In this document: one piece after another, positions 39,501 to 51,500 of the stretch
How the letters are laid out: each line of letters begins with the position of its first letter
Position numbering within the stretch: position 1 is the stretch's first letter
Origin: Aphelenchoides besseyi
Lineage: Eukaryota; Nematoda; Chromadorea; Rhabditida; Aphelenchoididae
Assembly (NCBI GenBank): GCA_024699855.1
Contig: JAMPIQ010000001.1
Coordinates: forward strand, 16,492,001 to 16,556,000
Length of the DNA stretch: 64,000 nt
Reading direction: 5' to 3'
Made by a program: the position numbers and the translations under genes
Notes under the pieces: model-generated
Database searches by the model: none
Seen by the model: the letters and a program-made list of their open reading frames with translations, nothing else
What the model was told of the DNA's origin: nothing

Positions 39501-42500
39501 GTTCGAGTTCGTGCCGGTCAACCGATTCATTTGGACATCGATTACGAAGCCGAACCATCAGGAACAGTCACGTGGACAATCAACGGCTCATCATTCAACG
39601 GCACCGATCACGCGGATTTGAAGAATTCGGATCATCGCTCCGAGATCGACATCCGTTCGAGTGTTCGAGCTGACACCGGTGTTTACTCCATAACTGTTCA
39701 GGTAAGCAAAATATCTCTACACAAACTTTCAGTAATATGACAAATGTAAAAGACGTCTTTAGAGGCATGAAAACTTTCTAACCATCAAATTATTTAGAAT
39801 GAATACGGTCAAGATTCGACGAAATGTACGGTCACTGTTCTCGACGTTCCATCACCTCCAGAAGGTCCATTGAAACCGTCAAATATTCACAAGGAAGGAT
39901 GCACGTTGAGCTGGAAACCTCCAGTTGACAACGGCGGCTCCGAGATCTTGGGTTACATTGTCGAGAAGATGGACGAAAGTCGTGGAACGTGGCAAGAAGT
40001 TGGCCAATTTCCGGATTGTGAAGCCAAAATCACGAAACTCACACCCAACAAATCGTATTTGTTCCGAGTCAAAGCCGTAAATCTTTTGGGCGAATCCAAA
40101 CCGTTGGAAACGGATCACGCGATTGTTGCCAAAAATCAATTTGATGTTCCTGACGCACCCGAAGCTCCAACAGTAACTGATTGGGACGATAATTGCATTG
40201 ACATTGCATGGAAACCTCCAGCAAACGATGGCGGAGCACCGATCAAGCATTACATCATCGAGAAACGAGAAAAAGGATCAACAGCGTGGATTGATGTTGG
40301 ACATACGCCCGGAACTTCGATGTCTGTTACGGGGCTTCGCCGTGGTGGCGAATACGAATTTCGTATCGTTGCCGTCAACGATGCGGGACCGTCAGATCCA
40401 TCCGAACCATCGATTCCGCAGGTCGCAAAAGCTCGTTTCCTCAAACCGCATATCATTACACAACAACGAAAATACAAAGGTCAGTTTTTTTTTGGATTCA
40501 ACATTCTAATTACAATTTTAGTGCGTGCTGGAAATACACTAAACTTGGATATTGAGTTCGTTGGTGCTCCAGAACCATCGGTCAATTGGCAAGTTCAAGG
40601 AGCTGGAAGTTTGCCCGTTGAGTTATTGGTTGACATTAAAATCGGACGAACCTCAGTCTTCTTCCCATCAGCTAAACGATCAATGTCTGGAAACTTCCAA
40701 TTGGATTTGAAAAACGAGATTGGCGAGGATCAAGGGGTTTTCGAGATTCTGGTTCAAGATCGTCCAGCACCACCAGAAGGTCCAATTCAGGTCGAGAATG
40801 TTACCAAAGATTCATGTTCATTGTCGTGGCAAAAACCACTTGACGATGGTGGATCCGAGATTACGAACTACGTGGTTGAGAGACGTGAAATCAACTCAAA
40901 CGCCTGGCTTCCGGTAACTGATTTCTGTGTTGGAACGAACTACACAGTCAACAAATTGCACGATGGTCACACGTACGAGTTTCGTGTTTCGGCACAAAAT
41001 GCTTTTGGTGTCTCCGAGCCACTGAACACCGAATCGGCAGTGCTGATCAAGGATCCCTTTGGTGTGCCTGGACAATGTTCAGCGCCGGAGATTACCGACC
41101 ACGATGTCGACCACATTGATTTGCGTTGGAAGCCGCCAAGTAATGATGGAGGCAAACCAATTAGTCATTACGATGTTGAGCGTCGTGATCAGAAATCGGG
41201 ACGTTGGGTCAAAGTTAACACAGCACCGGTTTACGGAACCGAATTCTCGGATACACGTGTAACCAAAGGTCAAGGTTATGAATATCGTGTTGTGGCTGTG
41301 AACTCAGCCGGACCCGGAAAACCTTCTGATCCATCTGATTTGGCATTTGCTCGTCCAATGAATCAAGCACCAGCTTTCGAGTTGGATATTGACGGAAAAG
41401 AAATTCGCGTACGTGCTGGCGAACCATTGGAACTGCGTATTCCGTACGTTGGCGCACCACGTAAGTAATTCCTTCATTGTCGCATTGAATAAATGCATTT
41501 AGAACCGGAGATCAAATGGATCAAAGACGGAAAGGAAATGACTGGAATCGAAACAACACCCGAAATCACTCGTCTTTACATTCCCAACAGCAAACGCTCT
41601 GATGGTGGCCAATGTACGATTTCGGCTGTAAACTCGAATGGAAAAGTTGGTCAGTTTTCTCGTGCTTTGGTTTACTGCTAAGTGTCTTAAAAATCTCAAG
41701 TCTTAAATAAGACAAAACCGAAAAAAGAATGAAACCGTAAACCAAGAACTGAAGTTTCCATCGAAAGTGTCGTTGCTCGAAAACATAATTGAGATTTTCG
41801 GAATCACTGAAGTCGACGTCCAAATTGTCGTCGTTTTCGTTGGCCGAAACTGTTCTCTGAGATAACGGACAACCTAAAATTGCAGCAAAGAAACTGCCAG
41901 CCGCTCTTTCAACACATTTGCTGATGAATACTTATTTGATCTACTAAATTTTGTTTCATAAACATTTTGTGTTTCTGTGCAATCACATATAACCACTTTT
42001 TAGAAGCGAAATGTCTTTTGAGTGTCGTTGATCGACCCAGTCCACCCGAGGGTCCAATGACCTATCCGACAACCACACGACGATCAATCACTTGTGCATG
42101 GAAGCCGTCTGCTGACAACGGTGGAGCTGAGATTCTTGGCTATCGATTGGAATACCAAGAAGTTGGAAGTGGCGACTTTTGGGAGAAAGTCAATGAGACA
42201 ACAACTTTGCTATTCCATACGGTCAAGAATCTTCAACATGGAAAACAATATCGTTTTCGAGTTTATGCCGAAAATATCGTTGGTTTAAGTAAACCGTTGA
42301 CTGGTGATCCAGTAATTGCGCGTGATATGTTCAACGTTCCTGGCGCTCCTTCAACGCCCGAGATCACTGGTTACGACACGAACATGGTCGCTCTGAAATG
42401 GAACCCACCACGAGATGTGAGTTTATTGAATTCAAACCGTTTAATTCGAATTTCAGGACGGTGGAAGTCCGATTACTGGCTACGTTATCGAACGTTTCGA

Positions 42501-45500
42501 GAAACGTGGTGGCGGCGATTGGGCTCCAGTTCCTGGAATGCCACCGTGTCATTTGACTTCGTGCAATGTGACCGGTTTGGCTGAAGGCGAAACATATCAA
42601 TTCCGTGTACGCGCCATTAACGCCGCTGGTGAAGGGCCGCCAAGTCATGGAACTGATCCGGTCACGTGTCGTCCGTATGTTGAACCGCCGGGTGCTCCGG
42701 ATCAGCCGCGAATCATGAAAGTAACAAAGAACTCTGCTGATTTATCCTGGACCCGACCAATGAACGATGGAGGTGCGCCGATCGAAGGCTACATGGTTGA
42801 ATATCGTAAAGTCGGTGATGGCGATGGTGCCTGGAGTCGTGGAAATGGTGGAAAGATTGTTCGAGATACACGCTTCTGTGTTGATGGATTGACTGAGAAA
42901 ACGGAATACGAATTTCGAATTGTTGCTGTCAATCGTGCCGGTGAATCTGATCCATCGAAGCCATCAGACGTCGTTTACACTCAAGATCAGCCAAGTCGAC
43001 CACATTTGGATTTGAGCGGATTGAAAGGTCGGATTTGGTCAATTGAACGTTTAATTTCCTATGTTTAGATATCACTGTACGTGCTGGTGAAACGATCACA
43101 TTTTCCATTCCATATACTGCCGGTAATGCCAAACCATCAGTCGACGTGTTTAATGCTGGACGACCGATCTATGAAGATGATCGAACGACCATCGAAGTGA
43201 CCGATGATTTGATCACTTTCACTACAGTCAGCTCTAAACGCAGTGACGGTGGAAGATACAAAATTCAGTGTGAGAATCGTTTCGGACGTGACACCGCGCA
43301 ATTGAATGTCACTGTTCTTGATGTTCCCGGAAAACCTCAGGGTCCATTGTCGTTCTCGGACATTACCGCCGAAGCAATTACTTTGCATTGGAGTCCACCA
43401 CTCGATGATGGAGGTGGACCTTTAACGAACTACGTCGTTGAGAAGAAAAATCCACGAACCGGCGAATGGGAGAAGTGCGGACAACCAGTGGGCACAAGTT
43501 TCCGTTGTCGCAATTTGGAAAATGGAGTTGCATACGACTTTAGAGTACGTGCCGAAAACCAATACGGTGTTGGTGAGCCATTGGATGCTGACAATTCGGT
43601 TGTCGCAAAGAATGCCTTCGATCCACCTTCCGCTCCGGGTGTCCCAGAAGCAGTTCATACGGCTGATGAAGCGATTACATTGCAATGGACTCGTCCAATT
43701 CACGATGGAGGATCGCCGGTTACCGGCTACGTATTGGAGAAACGATTGGCCGGTACGAACAATTGGGAACGTGCCACATTCGGCACAATCACGGACACTC
43801 GTTATCGTGTAACGAATTTGACTCCGCAAAAAGCCTACGAATTCCGAGTTGCGGCTGTAAATCTTGGTGGTCAAGGCGACTACAGTGACCCATCAGTACC
43901 GATTCTTGCTGCCAATGCGCCATCTAAACCTTCAATTAACATGGGAATGTTGGCACGTGACTTGACGGTTGTTGCCGGTCAGCCTGCCAATATCCTCGTT
44001 CCATACGCTGCATCACCGAGTATGTTCAAGAGATTATGCGGCGGCACTAATGAGTCGTTTTAGGACCTGAAATCACTTGGCAACGAAATGGATTGCCGGT
44101 TGTCGAAGCAGCCGGTCGAGTTATCATCGAATCCTCGGATTACATGACACAACTCACGTATCGCAAGACCGAACGTGCTGACTCTGCTGTCTATTCCATA
44201 CGTCTCGAAAACGATTTAGGCTCGACTTCAATTGATGTTCGTCTTAAAGTCGTTGACAGACCCTCACCACCCGAAGGTCCATTGGAAGCCGATGATATTG
44301 CGCCGGATTCGTGTCGTTTGTCTTGGAAAGCTCCAAAAGACGATGGTGGATCCGAAATCACGAATTACATTGTCGAACGTCAACATGGTTCGGGCGATTG
44401 GGAGAAAGCAGCATCGTTTGTTCGTGGAACCAACTGCTTGATTACCGACTTGATTGCCGATGGTCGCTATCGATTCCGAGTGTTCGCCGAGAATCGTTAT
44501 GGCGTTTCGGATCCTCTTGAAATTCGTGATCCAATCATTGCACGCTATCAATTCAACGTTCCATCTCAACCCGATCCACCGATTTGTCGCGATTTGGATC
44601 GAAATTGGGCGGATGTCGAGTGGGATCCACCGGCTTCGAATGGAGGCTCAAAGATTCTCGGCTACAATCTGCAATATCGTGACACACAATCGCACAAATG
44701 GATTACCGCAAATCGTGAACTGATTTCTGAAGGTCAATTACGATACAAAGTCAACAACTTGCGAGATTGTGGTGAATTCGAGTTTCGAGTTTTGGCCAAG
44801 AACGCTGCCGGTTGGAGTCGACCGTCGGCGCCGTCCGAACGCGTTCAACTTCGCGAACGTCACGGACCACCCGGACCGCCAATTCAAGTGCATGCCGAAT
44901 CAATTGGACCAAACTACGTTACATTGACTTGGCAACCACCTTTCGATATCGGTGGTTCGAAGATCGCCGGTTACGTGGTTGAGAAACGGTAAGTTGACTC
45001 GAAGAAAAGTTAAAGTTTACTTTTTGTGTTTAGTGAAATCGGTCATCCAGCTTGGGAAATGTGCAACGATTACAATGTTCTTACTCCCGAATTCACTGTG
45101 CCCAATTTGAAGGGTAAGGTTGAAAGCACCAAAGATTTCTGATTAGTTCGTTCAGAATTTCACGATTACGAATTCCGAACAATTGCTGTCAATGCGTACG
45201 GTCGTGGTCCACCTTCTTTGCCTTCGGCACCAATCAAAGTTCAAGAGATGGCCGGATCCAAACCGATGATTGTCGTGAAACCGGCCGATACCGCTAGTCC
45301 CTACAATAAACGTGCCGTCTTCACGTGTGAAGCTATCGGTCGACCACAACCCACGGCTCGTTGGTTGAAGAATGGACGTGAGGTGCCGGACGGCGCGCGA
45401 TATCGAACCGAACAACAAGACGGAGTTTATAAGTTGGTCATCAAAGAAGTTTGGGACATTGATGCTGGTGATTACACTTGTGAAGTTTCCAACGTTTTTG

Positions 45501-48500
45501 GAAGTGAAAGTGCGACAGCAACTCTAAAAGTACAAGGTTAGTTTCATAGTTTTGAAATTGTTTTTTCAACATCCTTTTTAGCTCCACCAGTCATTGAAAA
45601 GGGAGTTCCGAATGCCGTGTATCCGGATGGCGATATGGTTCGTTTGAAAATCTACTTCTCCGGCTCTATTCCATTTGAACATCGTTTAACATTGAACGGG
45701 AATGAAGTGCCATCTGATTCCGACGAAATTCGTTTGGTCGATTTCGATGATCACGTCTTGATTACGATTCCCGAACTTCATGCTTCAGCGACCGGTCGTT
45801 ACGAATACACGATTCGAAACGATAGCGGCGATGCATCAATCGGTTTCTGGCTGAATGTCACCGGATTGCCCGGTAACTTTCGAAATGCTATTCACAACTA
45901 AACTTTGTGTTTTTAGCTGCACCCGAAGGTCCACTGGTCATTTCGAATGTCGACGCTCATCAAGCCACAGTATCGTGGAAACCGCCAATTTCCGACGGTG
46001 GCTCTCGAATCACGAACTACGTATTGGAGAAACGAGACATTGAGCGCGGCGATGAGTGGGTTTTGGTTGCGTCGGCAGTTCGCGAATTGTCGTTCATTGC
46101 TTCGGGTTTATTCCAAGGTCACACCTACGATTTTCGAGTCTCTGCAACCAACGCAAACGGCCAAGGACCACCACTGATTTCCGCCGAATCGATTATCGCT
46201 CAATTGCCATTCGGAGTGCCAAGTGAACCTCAGAACGCGGCAATTGTTGATGTGGCAACCGAACATGCTGTTTTGTCGTGGAATCGACCGGAACGTGACG
46301 GTGGTGGACGAATTCGTGGTTACATGGTTGAGAAGAAAGAAACTGGAACGGAATATTGGCAGAAGTGCACTCAGGCGCCATCACCCAGTACTTCGTTGAA
46401 TGTTTCGAACCTTATTGAAGGTCGAAAATACGATTTCCAAATCTTTGCCATCAACGATGCTGGTGCCTCAAACGCCGCACACATGTGAGTTCCTGAGGTT
46501 GTATATCTGAGCAATTGAGTTTTAGTCAAAATTACGAGTTCCGACCATCAGCCGGTGGTCAAGGCCCGGAGTTTACGTCACCGATTCGCGATCAATTTGG
46601 AGCGGAGCGTGGTCATGTGAAATTTGAGTGTGAAGTTCAAGCCGAACCTCGAGCCGAAATTCAATGGTTCCGCGGATTAAAAGAACTCGTCGACACACCG
46701 AAGTACACAATCCTCAATAAAGGAACAACTCAAACGCTAATGATCAACAATTTGCATTTGGAAGACGAAGATGAATACACTTGTCGAGCTACCAACTCCA
46801 TGGGCTCGAGAACCACACGTGCCCAATTGAAGTTAAGTGCACGCCCACGACTATTCATTCCGCCTCGCTATCACATGGGATTGGAGGTCGACAAGTCAAG
46901 CAGCATCGAACTGACCATTCCCTACAAAGCTTATCCGGGCGTAACGGCAAGTTGGACGAAAGACGGCGAGAAGATCGAAGCCGGTGGCAAATACTCGATG
47001 AGTGTTGATGAACGGTAAGTTATTTTTTATTCACAACAACAAAACTTTCTAATCATCATCGAAAAAACCTTCGTCTCCGTGACGTTTAAGTTGTTGTTCC
47101 AAGTACTCGACTCGCGACTTGAGTTTCGCTTCGTTACTCACGTGTTCGGCAGTCAATCTTGCTAATCTGAAAAAAACAGTTTCATTTCCCGAAAATTCAG
47201 TACCGAGTTTGCAATGTAGTGACCAACGCTTGAAGTTCCTCGGCCACTTCATCAGCAGTTTTGGTTTCTAACGGAGCGTTCTCGTCCAATAGATTGTCTT
47301 TTTGCAGGATCTCACGACCCTGAAAATTGAATTCAAATTACATAGCTGTGTTGTTGACATGCTTTTTGAATCAATGTTCTTCGAGCATCGGGATATTCCT
47401 TGAGAGCTTCCCAAAGATCGGATTTATTCAAAACGAACAGATCCGTGTATCCGACCGAGCGAATCGACGCCGATCGACGATTCCCTTGTTTGCTGCCTTA
47501 AAATACTCGTTCATTGAGCTCAACGTTCGAACTTTACCCGAAATGTTCAAAATACTCAGTTCGCCAAAAACTGCTCCTTCTTGCAAGGTGTGCAAAACGG
47601 TCGTTCCATCGTCACCAACCACTTGCAAACGACCGCGTTTCACGATGTACATTTCACGACCAATGTCACCTTTTCGACAAACAAAATCGCGAGGACTGTA
47701 GACCTGAAGTTGCAGTTTGAGAACCAGTTCGGCCAACAGTCCAGCTTCACAATCTTGAAAAATGCGAACTTTTCGCAGCGTCTCGAAATGCACGTGCATA
47801 GCGATTTCGGCTTGCAGTTTTGTTGGGAGAACATCGAGAGCTTGTTGATCGTTTATGGACTGCTTGTTCGACCACAGATAGTCGAACCATTTGATGACTC
47901 GCTCTTCCAACTAAACAATCTGAGTTTACGGGTTGTGATTAGTTGACAGTTTACTTCTTGTCCAACTTTTCGCATGCTCATGTACTGCTTGATACCATCG
48001 ACTTGGTTTTGAAATTCCGATCGTGCGGCACTCATGTTCGAGATCATACTGAATACGTCGTGTTAGCATCGTGTTTATGTGTTCGTTTACCTTCCAACAT
48101 TACCGACAATTGTGGCGAAAATCAAAACTCCACACATCAAATCGATGGTAACAAAAATGAACTCCGCGTTTATCACCGGTCCCGGAACCTCGCCAACGGT
48201 CGTTAAAACTAAAGTTGACCAATAGAAGGCGTAAACGTAACGACGAGTCAAACTGTCCGGAACTCCTCTGAAAACACGAGCAGCTTATTTGATAAGAAAA
48301 CAATAACGAACGGTGGTAAACTTTGAATATTTTTCTTTCCGTAAACCCACGAGTCGGTATCTAAACCAATCCAATCGGACATAAAAAAGTACGCGCAAGC
48401 ATTCCAATGAATCAACACAAGAATGTAAAGAACTACGCAACCAATGCGAAAGAAGTTCGGGATTGAGATTCTAAGATTCGAATTAAGAGGTTAAGCGAAA

Positions 48501-51500
48501 AATCAACATACCGAGACTCTGTTGCGTTAAGAGCGTAGGTAACACGTTCCAGTCGAATCAAACGATTGAAACGCAGTACCGGGTTTGTGGTTTGAAACAC
48601 GAACTCGTAAACATAATCGAACGGTAGGGTTGAAGCGAAATCAAATTTGAATTGCGCCGACTTCTTGTAAACTCTCCACGTTTTTCGTACATCACGGACG
48701 AGAAGTCCCTGTTCGAGGAAGCCGGTTCTCGATCGAAAGAACATGTCAATTGCGTAAATAGCATCGGTTATTATGTCCAAAATGATCAGCAGAATCAAGT
48801 AGAGTGGTTCGACTTTTGTTTTCAAAAATACGCAACGATAGACCACGAACTGAAGAGATGGTTTGAAGAGAAATGGTCAGACTTACGAAAAGATTGTAAA
48901 GATACGCAATGGCCACCGTCCATGTCCAATAGAAATAGAAGTCAGAACTCGGATCGACAATAAATTTGGACTTCAGAAACTCCCATTTAGAGCCCTGGAA
49001 TTTTGGAATCGTTTGAGCGGTCGCATTCTCCATATGCATTCCATACTTGTTGAGGAAAGCATGTTGTTCACGACTCATCGGTTTTTCGTGATCTGATCCC
49101 CGTATACGACTCAAAACACTTAAACTCTAAAAACGAGTGGAATTAATCCGATGGTATTGTTTTTAATCTGCCAGTCCTTGAGAAGAAGCCCTATTGAATA
49201 ACTCACCTTTGCGAGACTTTTGAATTTACGTGGTGGTCGTCGAGTTGTGCCTGTGGAGGTTGAGGGCTGAAAATACAAAGCGTGTAGTCATTAAACGTCA
49301 ATTCATTCTCCAAGGAATTATTTACCTCTTCTCCTTCGGTTGACTGCTCATTCACGGCGATTTCCGGTGTTAAAAGTTTCTGTGGGAGTTTCAATTCCAC
49401 TTTCAATTCTGGTTCTTCTTTTGTCGTTTGATGAGGTGATAGAACAGTCAATTGCACAGCATCCATTGAACCTCGTGGTAAATTCAACGATCGTTTCCCG
49501 ATATTCTGTACACTTCGCCAACCGATTGGTGTGCCAGGAAGTTGGACATTTTGCTGAAAAGAAACTTAAGTCTATGAGCTTCGCTGGTACCTGATTACGA
49601 CTCTGTTGAACGTATAGTGCTCGTCGATTCCGTAAATCTGATGAGGTTGTTGGGCGATTTGAGTTGTCGGATTTCCACGCTTCGGACTTTTCGTTTGCCA
49701 TCTCAATCGACGGTTGATATCACGAGCTGTGTAGTTTTCATGCGAATGAGGATTACCGACTTTAAAGTCGTTTCTCTTCGAATTTGTACTTCGGTGTATG
49801 TTGTGGGATATAATTGTAGGGTTGACTTTAAATTGTCGGTAATCCGCTTTTTCTTTCAATTGCTTTGCGGTTGCTAAGCATCATCATGAATCGAAACTTT
49901 CCATTCACATTCCTTGATTTTCAGAGCCGTTCACCTGCGAATAAGCAACGCAGAGAAGATCGACGCTGCCGAATATCAATGTACAATTCACAATCCCGCC
50001 GGAACAGATTCTGGTATCGTCAAAGTCACAGTGGCTGATCGACCCGAACCACCACGTTTCCCGTTGATCGAAAATGTTTTGGACGAAGCTGTTGTACTCT
50101 CGTGGAAGCCACCTGCACTTGATGGTGGAGCTTTAATTACGCGGTTAGTTTCAAGGATTAACAAAACGCGAACTAACCATTCACTTTAGATATTTGGTTG
50201 AGAAACGTGAATCCGGATCGGGTACATGGACGACCTGTGCACAGTCTCGATTTACTTATCTGACAATCGAAGGCCTTCGACCTCAGCATAGCTACGAATT
50301 CCGAATTAGTGCCGAAAACAAGCACGGTACTAGTGATCCGTGCGAACCGACAAGCGCCGTTGAGATTCCCGCGTCAAGAACACGAAAAACAAACTACGAT
50401 GGTGAGTTGTGAAGTAAATTCGATGATCAGTCGATTTCGTTTAGTCGATGATTCCGGACGTCGAGTACGTGGTCGTGGAAGTCCGGCATCGAATTACGAT
50501 CATTACGGTAAGTGATTGAGTTTTGTTTCATAGCACGCAAATCACACACTTCGGGTATTCACAGTCCTCGACCACTCAAACTTCTTTGCACTCAACAAGC
50601 TCGCAGTTTTTGTTTCTTCTTTTTCAATAAGCGTTTAGTCAACAGGGGTTTTTGAACTAATCCAGTGGGACTATCTAATCGCAATAACTCTGAATTCAAA
50701 CACCCAATTTTGCACTTCAACAACTAAAACGGTTTCAGTTGCACCGGCACTCGCCAGTACGCTCAGCAGATCGACGTTCGGAATGTCGTTGGCAGCTCCC
50801 GAGTATTCGTTAGCACGAATGCGATCCTCGCCCAACATTTCGCCTCGTTTCTACGTGCCTCAACGTTACTAAACGAGAAACCGCACTCCCCCCAATCATT
50901 TGCTTTTCTTTTTCGGTTAACTCCCGGTTTTTGATTTCCACTTTTCATTTGCTGTTTTCCCATTCGCATCGTTAGAGTTGCCGCCTCAACTCCCAATGAA
51001 CCTTCAAGTGCTGCTTCTTAGAGTCGATTTTCAAGTGAAAACACGTGATTTCCGCCATAGATCGTGTGTTCGAACGAAATCGTCGACTAATCCAACGGCA
51101 CTCAAACAGCAAACTTCTTTTGCCAGTTTTCTTTAGTTTCTATAAACTCCCGCCAAATGAACCACGAAATGTTTTCCAATTTCTCGGTGTTTTCGAGCAA
51201 ACAAACGTGATGCCATCCCTCCTCCTCCGACTAAAAAAAGATATCCGTTTGTTGAGTCTTCTGTTTATGTAAAACTGAATGTTGTCGACGTGAAAAGAAC
51301 GTTCCGCCAACGTCTTTTCCTTTGACATCCGATCGATTTCGCTCGGTTCCTGTTGCTTCTTCTTTTTTTCCATCTATCTCTCGCCTCCACCCGTCCACTC
51401 AGTTTTGTTGTATCGAAATGGAGATTTTCTATTTTGTGTGTGTGAAAATAAACTTTAAATTGATAATCAACGAGCACATCAATGCAGTCGAATGGTGGGG

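Larger units (their letters stand above)
11745..46530 (+). other. unc-22: Twitchin Ig-FN3-FN3 super-repeat region (FN3 1-30)
   Basis: Thirty FN3 domains start at about 11745, 12175, 13245, 13655, 14225, 14640, 15445, 15800, 19420, 22910, 23600, 33080, 34185, 35680, 38785, 39120, 39855, 40140, 40765, 41060, 42020, 42330, 42680, 43325, 43620, 44260, 44560, 44865, 45910 and 46205. They are interspersed with Ig domains at about 12615, 13945, 15035, 16220, 23270, 33370, 36007, 39470, 40450, 41365, 43000, 43925, 45240 and 45580. FN3 signatures such as [16 protein letters not shown] and [13 protein letters not shown] recur. Each module aligns in order with its UNC-22 counterpart, so the modules are orthologous one to one. 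Long introns here hold the nested genes and mobile elements listed separately. Confidence 0.93.

Noticed and set aside
41566..41823. Minus-strand frame with an acidic start and hydrophobic end in the 41.7-kb intron
   Set aside because: It runs into twitchin exon sequence on the other strand and has no supported splice sites; too weak to list as a gene.
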